A DNA stretch of 55,918 bases from Candidatus Accumulibacter conexus. GTDB lineage: Bacteria > Pseudomonadota > Gammaproteobacteria > Burkholderiales > Rhodocyclaceae. Location: the NCBI GenBank assembly GCA_017592775.1, contig JAGFNJ010000034.1:1-55918 (forward strand). Reading direction: 5' to 3'. Under the pieces are notes generated by a model. The model did no database searches, was not told where the DNA came from, and saw nothing but the letters and a program-made list of their open reading frames with translations. The first letter of the stretch is position 1. Each line of letters opens with the position of its first letter. Shown piece by piece: positions 25,494 to 33,507 of this stretch. The position numbers were made by a program, and so were the translations under genes.

Positions 25494-28076
25494 ATGGAAG
25501 TCTCGCGTCTCCGCGCCCTGCGCGGTCCCAACCTCTGGAGCCGGCACACGGCGATCGAGGCGGTCGTTCATTGCGCCGAAGGTGAGCGCAACATCGACGA
25601 CATGCCGGTTTTCGAGAACCGCCTGCGCGAGCGCTTTCCCGAGCTGGACATGCTGCGGCCACTGGGGCACGACGAGGCGGTATCGATGGCACAGGCGCTC
25701 GAGTTTGCCGCCCTCGGCCTGCAGGCGCAGGCGGGCTGTCCGGTGACCTTCAGCCGGACGGCCGAGACCGTCGAACTCGGCACCTACCGGGTCGTCGTCG
25801 AGTACAGCGAAGAAGCCGTTGGCCGCCTTGCCTTCGAGCTGGCCGAGGAACTCTGCCGCGCCGCCGTCGAAGACCGGCCCTTCGCGCTCGACACCGCCCT
25901 GGAACGGCTGCGCGAACTCGACGAGGACGTGCGCCTCGGACCCAGTACCGGCGCCATCGTCTACGCTGCCGTGGCGCGCAACATTCCCTACCGCCGGCTC
26001 ACCGAAGGCAGCATGGTGCAGTTCGGCTGGGGCAGCCGGCAGCGCCGGATTCAGGCGGCGGAAACCGACCTGACCAGCGCCGTTGCCGAGTCGATTGCCC
26101 AGGACAAGGAACTGAGCAAGGTCCTGCTGCATGCTGCCGGTGTTCCGGTGCCCGCTGGCCGACCGGTCCTCAGCGCCGAGGATGCCTGGGCCGCCGCCTG
26201 CGAGATCGGCGGGCCGGTCGTCGTCAAGCCGCAGGATGGCAACCAGGGCAAGGGCGTGGCGGTCAACCTGACGCGCCGTGACGAGATCGAGGCCGCCTAC
26301 GAGATCGCCTGCGCGATCAGCGACGAGGTGCTCGTCGAGCGCTTCCTTCCCGGCCATGACTACCGCCTGCTGGTGGTCGGCGACAGGATGGTCGCCGCTG
26401 CCCGACGCGATCCGCCGCTGGTCGTCGGCGACGGCGTGCACACGGTCCGGCAGCTGGTCGACCGGGTCAACAGCGACCCGCGTCGCAGCGATGGGCATGC
26501 CACTTCCCTGACCCGCATCCGCCTCGATGATCTGGCGATCGCCCGCCTGACGAAGGCGGGACTGACTCCCGAATCGGTGCCGCCGCGCGGCAAGCGGGTC
26601 GTCCTGCGCAACAACGCCAACCTGTCCACCGGCGGCACGGCAACCGACGTCACCGACGACGTGCATCCCGAATTTGCCGCGCAGGCGGTTGCCGCGGCAC
26701 AGACCATCGGCCTCGACATTGCCGGTGTCGACGTCGTCTGCGACAGCGTCCTGCGGCCGCTCGAGGAGCAGGGCGGAGGCATCGTCGAAGTCAACGCCGC
26801 GCCGGGCCTGCGCATGCACCTGCAGCCGTCCTTCGGCAAGGGACGTGCGGTCGGCGAGGCGATCATCGGCAACATGTTCGCTGCCGGTGACGACGGGCGC
26901 ATCCCCGTCGTCGCCGTCGCCGGCACCAACGGCAAGACGACCACCGTTCGCCTGATCGCCCACCTTCTCGCGCAGCAGGGCCTGCGCATCGGCATGACGA
27001 CGACCGACGGCGTCTACGTCGAGGGGCGGCGGATCGACACCGGCGACTGCTCTGGTCCGAAGAGCGCACGCAACGTGCTCTTCCATCCGCGCGTCGATGC
27101 GGCAGTGCTGGAAACCGCCCGTGGCGGCGTGCTGCGCGAGGGGCTTGGCTTTGATCGCTGCGACGTGGCGGTCGTCACGAACATCGGCCTGGGCGATCAC
27201 CTCGGGCTTGCCTACATCAGCAGCGTCGAGGAGCTGTCGGTCGTCAAGCGGGTGATCGTGCAGAACGTCAGGCCGGGACGCGGGGTCGCGGTGCTCAACG
27301 CGGCCGACCCGCTGGTGGCGCGCATGGCCGAAGCATGCCCGGGCAACGTCAGCTTCTTCGCCAGCGACCGCAACCATCCCGTCATGGCGATGCACCGCGC
27401 GCAGCGCAAGCGGGTGGTCTACCGTGACGGTGCTTCACTCGTCGCGTCCGGCGGCGGTCAGGAACACCGCATCGCGCTGGCCGGGATCCCGCTGACGCAG
27501 GATGGCGCCATCGGCTTTCAGGTTGAGAACGCGATGGCGGCAGTCGCCGCCGCCTGGGCGCTGGGACTCGACTGGCAGACGATCGAGCGCGGCCTGGAGA
27601 GTTTCGTCAGCGATGTGCAGACCGCTCCGGGACGTTTCAACGTCTTCGATTATCACGGGGCGAAGCTGATCGCCGACTACGGGCACAATCCGGATGCCAT
27701 CCAGGCCCTCGTCGATGCCGTCGAGAACATGCCTTCAGCGCCGGGCAGCAAACGTTCCGTGGTCATCAGCGGCGCCGGTGACCGGCGTGACGAGGACATT
27801 CGCCAGCAGACCGAGATTCTCGGTGGGGCCTTCGATCGCGTCATTCTGTATCAGGATCAGTGCCAGCGTGGGCGCGCCGACGGCGAAGTGCTGGCGCTGC
27901 TGCGGGACGGTCTGCAACAGGCGACGCGAACGAAGGACGTCCGTGAGATTCATGGCGAGTTCCTGGCGATCGACAGTGCGCTGGCCGAGCTTGCCGCCGG
28001 TGATCTTTGCCTGATCCTGATCGACCAGATCGAAGAAGCACTCGAGCACATCAACCGGCGGCTGCGCGCAGGCTGA
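25494..28076 (+). CDS. cphA: Cyanophycin synthetase
   Basis: An 860-residue enzyme that polymerises aspartate and arginine into the storage polymer cyanophycin (multi-L-arginyl-poly-L-aspartate). The ATP-grasp domain, which adds Asp, shows PVVVKPQDGNQGKGV, VLVERFLPGHDYRLLV and IVEVNAAPGLRMHL. The Mur-ligase module, which adds Arg, has an intact P-loop GTNGKTT at 477-483 and the complete C-terminal domain (LIADYGHNPDAIQALVDAV, VVISGAGDRRDEDI). The N-terminal domain has lost the HxxEH motif kept in the upstream paralogue: the matching segment reads AQALEF (66-71). AAGGGA precedes the ATG. The gene lies 80 nt after the paralogue and is the last of the cluster. No cyanophycinase is in the window. 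Confidence 0.96.
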   Translation: MEVSRLRALRGPNLWSRHTAIEAVVHCAEGERNIDDMPVFENRLRERFPELDMLRPLGHDEAVSMAQALEFAALGLQAQAGCPVTFSRTAETVELGTYRVVVEYSEEAVGRLAFELAEELCRAAVEDRPFALDTALERLRELDEDVRLGPSTGAIVYAAVARNIPYRRLTEGSMVQFGWGSRQRRIQAAETDLTSAVAESIAQDKELSKVLLHAAGVPVPAGRPVLSAEDAWAAACEIGGPVVVKPQDGNQGKGVAVNLTRRDEIEAAYEIACAISDEVLVERFLPGHDYRLLVVGDRMVAAARRDPPLVVGDGVHTVRQLVDRVNSDPRRSDGHATSLTRIRLDDLAIARLTKAGLTPESVPPRGKRVVLRNNANLSTGGTATDVTDDVHPEFAAQAVAAAQTIGLDIAGVDVVCDSVLRPLEEQGGGIVEVNAAPGLRMHLQPSFGKGRAVGEAIIGNMFAAGDDGRIPVVAVAGTNGKTTTVRLIAHLLAQQGLRIGMTTTDGVYVEGRRIDTGDCSGPKSARNVLFHPRVDAAVLETARGGVLREGLGFDRCDVAVVTNIGLGDHLGLAYISSVEELSVVKRVIVQNVRPGRGVAVLNAADPLVARMAEACPGNVSFFASDRNHPVMAMHRAQRKRVVYRDGASLVASGGGQEHRIALAGIPLTQDGAIGFQVENAMAAVAAAWALGLDWQTIERGLESFVSDVQTAPGRFNVFDYHGAKLIADYGHNPDAIQALVDAVENMPSAPGSKRSVVISGAGDRRDEDIRQQTEILGGAFDRVILYQDQCQRGRADGEVLALLRDGLQQATRTKDVREIHGEFLAIDSALAELAAGDLCLILIDQIEEALEHINRRLRAG

Positions 28077-28124
28077 CAGCGGCGCACCGCACGCTGCGCC
28101 TGCGGCCGAGGCACGCTGTGCGCG

Positions 28125-30029
28125 TCAGGCGGGTCGGCTGCGGTAGCTCCACGAGAACTGGCCAGCGTGGCCGGCGAACAGCAGCCGGGTCGCGGCATCG
28201 GTGCGGCGCATCCGGGCTTTCAGCTCCCTCGGCGGCAGAGCGTGCAGCGGCAGGTCGGCGGGTCGTGGCAGCAGCGCACTGACACGCGTTTCTCCCTCTA
28301 CCCGGGCAAGGTCGCAGTTGACCTTGCTGCACGCCTCTTCCCGGGCGGCCAGCACGGCATCGATCTGTTGGCCGAATGCAGCCGACTCCGCCACCAGTTC
28401 CTTCACCAGGTCGGACAACTGCGACAGCGAGCGCAGAGTCGGCGCGACCAGTGCCGACAGCCTGCGCCAGCCGACTTGCTGGTCGGCGCTCAGCGTCGCC
28501 TCGTGATTGCGCAGCCGCTGCGCGAGCGCCAGGTAGTTGGCGACCTCCTTGTCGCTGCGCAGGACCTCCATGCGGGCACGGTGGGCGGCGATCGCCTTCT
28601 CGGTCCCCACCCGCTTGCCACGCAGGGCATTCAGCTTGGCATCGTACGCGCTGAGGTCGGGCAGCAGGAGCAGCAGCACGGTGTCGAGTTCGCCTCGTGC
28701 CCGCGCGCTTGCCAAGCGCGCCGTCTGTGCCGCCAGCGCGCAGGCTTCGGCGACCTCGACCGTCAGTTCTTCGGCGACGATGTTGCAGTTCGTGGCTTGG
28801 CCGACCACTACCTGGCGAGCAACGAGGACGCAGTTGTCCGCCCGTTTGACGGTGATGCAGCCCGCGATCGCGGTCAGGGTGGCGCCGGAAGCCATTCCGT
28901 CGACGATGATGTCGCCTTCCTCGTTGCTCGCGCTGCCGCCGACGAGGTTGCGTTTCAGTCGCACGAGGCCGCCAGCGGAGATGATCCTGCCGTAAACGTC
29001 GGCGTAGGCGGTGATGCTGCGACACTGGACGACGCGCTTCTCCTGAATCTCCCCGTGTTGCTCGTACTCCTCACCGGTCAGCAGCAGGTCGCCGGTGGTC
29101 CGGACACTGACGCCTTCATGGCTGACGATCTTGTCCGTCACCGAAAACTGGTTGCTCTGGCGGTCGATGCTGAGGAAGCCGCAGACCGTCGCCACCAGGT
29201 ACTCGGCACCGTCCTCGCGGCTGATGCGGGTGCCGGGGCCGGCCAGGCTCGCGAGATCGAAGTCCTTCGGCAGCGGCGCCGGCAGTACCTCGCCGCCGAG
29301 GGTGCACCCATCGACGCCGGCAGTGCGCGGGTTCTTCCGCACCAGGCGCAGGCCGGCGGCGACCTGTGGATAGCGCGTCTCGAACTGGCGCAGATCGACA
29401 CGGTCACCGACCAGGCGGCGGGGCGCGTTGTTGCGGTGCAGTCCTGGCGCCAGTTCGCACACCTCGGCGTCCTTGCCGGGTACATGGGGCAGGGTGCGGG
29501 CGATGACACGGCGCTCGACCTTGTCGACCTCGAATCCCGCGCACACCGCCGCCACGTCAATGCCGAAACGCACGCCTTGCGTCCAGGCGCTGGCGATGAA
29601 CTCGTCGATGTCGAGCCGGACGCGGGTCTCCGTCGCCAATCCGTCGTCGGCGGCGGCGGCGGCGTAGAGTGGCTCGAAGAGGTAGGTAGCCTCATCACCG
29701 TCGATCAGGAATTCCTTGTACAGCGCCTGGCGTTCGGGTCGGAAGAACGTGATGTCGGCAGCCAGCAGGACCTCGTCCGGCGAGTCCTGGCCACCGCTTG
29801 CGGTGCCACCATGGAGCAGCGCAATGAAGCGTGGGTAGTCCAGCCCGCGGAAATAGAGGCCGGTGTCGAAGACGCGATGGACGAAGTCGGCAAAGTCCGA
29901 TGCCGATTCGAGTCGCGCCGGCTGCACGTGCAGCCCGTCCGCGCGCTGGACGATGAAGCGCGACAGCGCAATCTGCCCTGTCTCCAGGTCGGCGAGGTTG
30001 CCGATGGCACTTTCCGGATGTTGTGGCAT
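28125..30029 (-). CDS. FapA (DUF342) family protein
   Basis: A 634-residue protein of the flagellar assembly protein A (FapA, DUF342) type. The central part (about 230-420) has the repetitive, hydrophobic-every-other-residue pattern of a right-handed beta-helix: VSVRTTGDLLLTG, RSITAYADVYGRIISAGG, DIIVDGMASGATLTAIAG and CNIVAEELTVEVAEACALA. The C-terminal 150 residues look coiled-coil, with ALAQRLRNHEATLSADQQ and LSDLVKELVAESAAF. There is no signal peptide. In some bacteria such proteins affect flagellar assembly or polar complexes, but no flagellar gene is in the window. The gene is convergent with cphA, with 48 nt between stops. No clear Shine-Dalgarno is seen before the ATG. Confidence 0.85.
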   Translation of the reverse strand: MPQHPESAIGNLADLETGQIALSRFIVQRADGLHVQPARLESASDFADFVHRVFDTGLYFRGLDYPRFIALLHGGTASGGQDSPDEVLLAADITFFRPERQALYKEFLIDGDEATYLFEPLYAAAAADDGLATETRVRLDIDEFIASAWTQGVRFGIDVAAVCAGFEVDKVERRVIARTLPHVPGKDAEVCELAPGLHRNNAPRRLVGDRVDLRQFETRYPQVAAGLRLVRKNPRTAGVDGCTLGGEVLPAPLPKDFDLASLAGPGTRISREDGAEYLVATVCGFLSIDRQSNQFSVTDKIVSHEGVSVRTTGDLLLTGEEYEQHGEIQEKRVVQCRSITAYADVYGRIISAGGLVRLKRNLVGGSASNEEGDIIVDGMASGATLTAIAGCITVKRADNCVLVARQVVVGQATNCNIVAEELTVEVAEACALAAQTARLASARARGELDTVLLLLLPDLSAYDAKLNALRGKRVGTEKAIAAHRARMEVLRSDKEVANYLALAQRLRNHEATLSADQQVGWRRLSALVAPTLRSLSQLSDLVKELVAESAAFGQQIDAVLAAREEACSKVNCDLARVEGETRVSALLPRPADLPLHALPPRELKARMRRTDAATRLLFAGHAGQFSWSYRSRPA

Positions 30030-30461
30030 TCTGGCAGTCAGATCCCCCGGTCAATTAGCTGCGCCGCGACGCAGGCGCCTGCTCCTTTGGGCAAGCTTCC
30101 CGCCTGCGCCGCGTGTCTGCACGCCACTCGTCAGCGACGATGGCGGTGCAGTGCAGAGGCGTTGGCATGCTTGTTGCGTGCACCATGCTCGCTAGCGTAC
30201 CAGAAACAGCCCCCGGCAACACATGCCGTCCGGCTGCAACGCCTGCGAACTGGCCTTGCCACGCGGCTGGCAGCCGCCTGCCGACGCCGGACCGCAAGCC
30301 GCGGGCTCGGTGACGACCGCAGCCTGCGCAGCCAACGCGGCGATCACGCCTGACGAAGCGTGTCAGCCGTTGCCGGGAAGCGGCGTTATGCATGTTGTCG
30401 CGCGTGCGCCGAGCAGAGTCAGTGAGAGCAAACGGGTACCGCCGCCCTTGTCACCAACACC
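30030..30461. other. Intergenic region between fapA-like and the lipoprotein gene
   Basis: Some 430 nt with no supportable gene; frames that cross it are shadows. It holds the promoters for the divergent genes on both sides, including the sigma-54-like site at 30163-30177 on the plus strand. I saw no hairpin with a T-run and no RNA gene. Confidence 0.5.
30163..30177 (+). promoter_or_regulatory. Candidate sigma-54 (-24/-12) promoter
   Basis: TGGCATGCTTGTTGC fits TGGCAYR-N4-TTGC exactly, with GG and GC 10 nt apart; only the base after it (G in place of A/T) departs from consensus. It points toward the lipoprotein gene at 30462, which would leave a leader of about 270 nt. An unseen small transcript in between is possible. 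Confidence 0.5.
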
Positions 30462-31055
30462 ATGCCGCCAACCATGCCCCGCTATCGTTACGCGCCATTG
30501 CCTGCAGCCCTGCTGCTCTGCGCCTGTGTCAGCCTGCCGCCCGAAGGGCCGGCGGTCATGGCTCTGCCGGGATCCGGGCGGACTTTCGAGCAGTTCCGTC
30601 TTGACGACCAGATCTGCAGGGAATTCGCCGGGCGCTCGATCGGCCCGCAGACGCCGGCAGGCGCGGCGGTCGATTCGGCAGCCGCGAGCGCCGTCCTGGG
30701 AACCGCAATCGGCGCCGCGGTGGGTGCCGCCGTCGATGGCTCGAGCGGCGCTGCGGTTGGTGCCGGCTTCGGCCTCCTCGTCGGCAGCGTCAGTGGTGCC
30801 GCTGCCGGCAATGCATCGGGTTACGCGTTGCAGCAGCGTTACGACCAGAGCTACGTGCAGTGCATGTACGGCCGTGGCCACAAGGTTCCAGTGATCGGCG
30901 GCCACCCTTTGCGCGCCGGCGATGGCGCGCCGGCGGCGGTGGCGCTGCCGCCGCCACCGCCGCCGCCGCGTGGCGTGCCACCACCGCCGCCACCGACGCC
31001 GGCAGCGGCGCCGCTGCCGCCGCGTGGGGCGCCACCGTCACCACCGCCACGGTAA
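30462..31055 (+). CDS. Lipoprotein with glycine-zipper segment and proline-rich tail
   Basis: A 197-residue envelope protein. The signal peptide ends in a lipobox, LCAC, with Cys22 as the lipidation site. After a polar stretch (FEQFRLDDQICREFAGRSIG) comes a glycine- and alanine-rich hydrophobic region (ASAVLGTAIGAAVGAAVDG, then GAAVGAGFGLLVGSVSG) of the glycine-zipper kind, able to pack into a membrane. The last 50 residues are almost only Pro, Ala, Gly and Arg (PPPPPPPRGVPPPPPPTP). Two ATGs, at 30462 and 30474, are possible and neither has a clear ribosome-binding site. The protein has a single further pair of cysteines (Cys in DDQIC and VQCMYG). Function unknown; an outer-membrane or cell-wall spanning role is inferred. 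Confidence 0.8.
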   Translation: MPPTMPRYRYAPLPAALLLCACVSLPPEGPAVMALPGSGRTFEQFRLDDQICREFAGRSIGPQTPAGAAVDSAAASAVLGTAIGAAVGAAVDGSSGAAVGAGFGLLVGSVSGAAAGNASGYALQQRYDQSYVQCMYGRGHKVPVIGGHPLRAGDGAPAAVALPPPPPPPRGVPPPPPPTPAAAPLPPRGAPPSPPPR

Positions 31056-31119
31056 ACGCGCACGACGCAGGTCGACTTCTGGCGTAAACTGGGAACTTGC
31101 TGCCACGAAAGCCCCAGCC

Positions 31120-32460
31120 ATGTCCCGCTCGACCCTCAAACTGCCCGCAAAGACTGCCGCCACGGTCGCTGCCGGCGAACGGAGCGGCCGCTCCCGTCGA
31201 CCGATCCGTGGCCAACCGGTGGCGACCAAGCATGTCGGCCGGCGCCGTAGCGAGGACGATGCAGCGGTTGCGGCAGCCAGCGAGCCGCCCCGGCAGGATG
31301 GACCCGTCGCCGCGCCCGGGCGGCCGGCGGTGGCGAACGACGGTCGCCCGGATGCCGGGCGCCAGCCAGCGGTGGCCGGCGACGACCATGGCGCACGCGT
31401 GCTGCCGGCAGGCCCCGAACGGGGTTCCGGCGCGCCACGGCAGAAGGGGCGCGACGCCCGCGGGACGACCGACCGTCCGGCGGGCGTTGACGTGGCAGGT
31501 GGCGTACGTCCGGCCGCGCAGCAGCAGCCCGGTCCTCCCAGGAAGCAGCATCCGGCACGCGGCGTTGCGCGCAGCACTGGCGCCCGTGCCTGCCCGCCGG
31601 TGCGGCCTGCCGACAGCGTGCCTGTGTTCGGCAGTGGCGTTGCTGAAGCTGAGCCGAGGCTGGCCGAGCTTGCCGCTGAACGGCCGGCGAAGCAGCCCGC
31701 GACGGCCTCAGTCAGACCCGGCGTGGCGAAAGAGCCGCCACGGCTGTCCAGACTGGTCAGCGAACTGGCGGCATGTTCGCGCCGCGAGGCGGACGAGTGG
31801 ATCGAGAACGGCTGGGTCAGCGTCGATGGCGTCGTCATCAACCGCCTCGGCGCGCGCGTCAGCCCGAAGGCGCGGATCGAAATCCGGGATGCGACGAGCA
31901 AGCACCGCAGCGAGAGCGTCACCATCGTGTTCCACAAGCCTCCTCCTGCGGCTGATGTGGCGGAGACGACGGGGCGGGAGAATCCGGCTGCGCGCATTCG
32001 TGCCGACAACCGATGGGCCGAAGATGGCTCGGCAAAGCGTTTCGTGCTCGCGCACCTGCGCGGACTGGCGCCTGCGGGCGCCCTCGATGCCGCCGCTGGC
32101 GGGATGCTGGTCTTCACCCAGGAAGGCAGCGTGGCGCGACGGCTGGCAGGTGGCGATGCGCGTCTGGAGAAGGAGTATCACGTCCTGGTCGACGGCGTTC
32201 TGGCAGCGGACGGGCTGGCGCGACTGCGGCACGGACTGGTCCTGGACGGCATCCGGCTGCGTCCGGCCGATGTCTCGTGGCTCGGCGAGCAGCGTCTGCG
32301 CATCGTCCTGCGGCAGAGCCTGAAACAGCAGATCCCGCGCATGTGCGCGCTCGAGGGGCTGCACGTGCGCGAGGTCCGCTGCGTGCGCATCGGCAGCGTC
32401 TCGCTCAGCAGGCTGCCGCCCGGCGAGTGGCGCTACCTGCGCGCCGACGAGCGGTTCTGA
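31120..32460 (+). CDS. Pseudouridine synthase (RsuA/RluB/E/F family) with long disordered N-terminus
   Basis: A 446-residue protein. Residues 1-205 are low-complexity, rich in Ala, Arg, Pro and Gly and likely disordered. An S4 RNA-binding domain follows (PRLSRLVSELAACSRREAD, then VSVDGVVINRLGARV). The catalytic domain has LEKEYHVLVDG and LKQQIPRMCALEGLHVREVRCVRIGSVSL, the family signature end. The catalytic aspartate is present as Asp323 in PAGALDAAAGGML, but the usual GRLD motif reads GALD, with Ala321 in place of Arg. It should modify uridine in rRNA or tRNA if still active. The open frame extends further upstream, but the ATG at 31120 follows the preceding gene by 64 nt and begins MSRSTLKLPAKT, a sensible start. 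Confidence 0.88.
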   Translation: MSRSTLKLPAKTAATVAAGERSGRSRRPIRGQPVATKHVGRRRSEDDAAVAAASEPPRQDGPVAAPGRPAVANDGRPDAGRQPAVAGDDHGARVLPAGPERGSGAPRQKGRDARGTTDRPAGVDVAGGVRPAAQQQPGPPRKQHPARGVARSTGARACPPVRPADSVPVFGSGVAEAEPRLAELAAERPAKQPATASVRPGVAKEPPRLSRLVSELAACSRREADEWIENGWVSVDGVVINRLGARVSPKARIEIRDATSKHRSESVTIVFHKPPPAADVAETTGRENPAARIRADNRWAEDGSAKRFVLAHLRGLAPAGALDAAAGGMLVFTQEGSVARRLAGGDARLEKEYHVLVDGVLAADGLARLRHGLVLDGIRLRPADVSWLGEQRLRIVLRQSLKQQIPRMCALEGLHVREVRCVRIGSVSLSRLPPGEWRYLRADERF

Positions 32461-32595
32461 GCAGCCCGCCGACGATGCCCGACGCTGCCGCGCTTGCGAG
32501 CCGCGGCGGCTGCGGCTACCATCCGGGCGATCGTGCCGTCTCCTGGTCGGCGCCACCCTCTAGCAGCAGGTCCCCAGGACTTGGAGTCAGCAACC

Positions 32596-33471
32596 ATGCC
32601 CGACAAGCGCCCACCCCGTGACCTGGCAGCCTGGCTGAGCCTGATCGCCAGCCAGGAGATTCCGGTCCTGCGGCAGACGGTTCGCCGTCTTGACGAGGCG
32701 CGACAGAGCATCGACCGCGTCGGGGGCCGGCAGATCACCGACATCGTGCTGCAGGATCCGCTGTTGGCGGTGCGCGTCCTGGCCTACATCCAGTCGGTCG
32801 GCAGCCGGCGCTTGCGCGGCGACATCACGAACATTGCCGGCGCAGTGATGATGCTCGGTATCGAGCCGTTCTTTCGCGCCTTCGACCAACCACAGACGCT
32901 CGAGGGCAGGCTCGGGCCGCAGCCGGGCGCCCTGCTCGGTGTGCTGCAGGTCGTCCTGCGGACGCAGCGTGCGGCACGCTACGCGCATGACTGGGCGTTC
33001 GCCCGCCACGACATGAATGTCGAGGAAGTTGCGTTGGCGGCACTGCTGCACGATACGGCGGAAATCCTGATCTGGTGCACGGCACCGGAGCTGGCGATCG
33101 AGATGCGGCGGCGGCAGCAGGCCGACCGCAGCCTGCGCAGCGGCACGGTACAGCAGGCCGTTCTGGGTTTTCCGCTGGCCGAACTGCAATTGGCCCTCTG
33201 CCACGCCTGGCGGCTGCCGGAGTTGTTGGTCACCATGATGGATGACGGCAACGCGCAGTTGCCGCGCGTGCGCAACGTCAAGCTGGCCGTCGATCTTGCC
33301 CGCCACACCGCTGACGGCTGGACCGACCCGGCGATCATGGATGACCTGAGTGCCGTGCAGGATCTGCTGCACATCAGCCGCGAGACACTGCTCGATCGCC
33401 TGCAGGTGCCGCCGGAGCTGTTGCCGCGGTTTCTCCACGATGACCGCGGGCCGGGCAGGGCGGGGCTCTAG
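32596..33471 (+). CDS. HDOD domain protein
   Basis: A 291-residue cytoplasmic protein with the HDOD fold, an HD-phosphohydrolase relative commonly found in signalling proteins. Recognisable parts are EIPVLRQTVRRLDEAR, DIVLQDPLLAVRVLAYIQS and NIAGAVMMLGIEPFFRAF, then VEEVALAALLHDTAEILIW, where the HD-like pair HD remains, and LPELLVTMMDDGN. No other signalling domain is attached. GGAG lies about 9 nt before the ATG at 32596. The next gene starts immediately or within about 36 nt, suggesting co-transcription. A role in stress or motility signalling is typical of the family but is not shown here. Confidence 0.9.
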   Translation: MPDKRPPRDLAAWLSLIASQEIPVLRQTVRRLDEARQSIDRVGGRQITDIVLQDPLLAVRVLAYIQSVGSRRLRGDITNIAGAVMMLGIEPFFRAFDQPQTLEGRLGPQPGALLGVLQVVLRTQRAARYAHDWAFARHDMNVEEVALAALLHDTAEILIWCTAPELAIEMRRRQQADRSLRSGTVQQAVLGFPLAELQLALCHAWRLPELLVTMMDDGNAQLPRVRNVKLAVDLARHTADGWTDPAIMDDLSAVQDLLHISRETLLDRLQVPPELLPRFLHDDRGPGRAGL

Positions 33472-33507
33472 TTGGCGACCTCCGTCGGGCAACGGCCCGA
33501 GTTGCCG

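Noticed and set aside
23110-27395. Long antisense frames opposite the cyanophycin synthetases
   Set aside because: The opposite strand carries clear ATP-grasp and Mur-ligase motifs; the antisense products have no recognisable domains.
30223-30894. 223-residue plus-strand frame overlapping the lipoprotein gene
   Set aside because: It is out of frame with the lipobox- and glycine-zipper-encoding gene and shows no domain or signal peptide.
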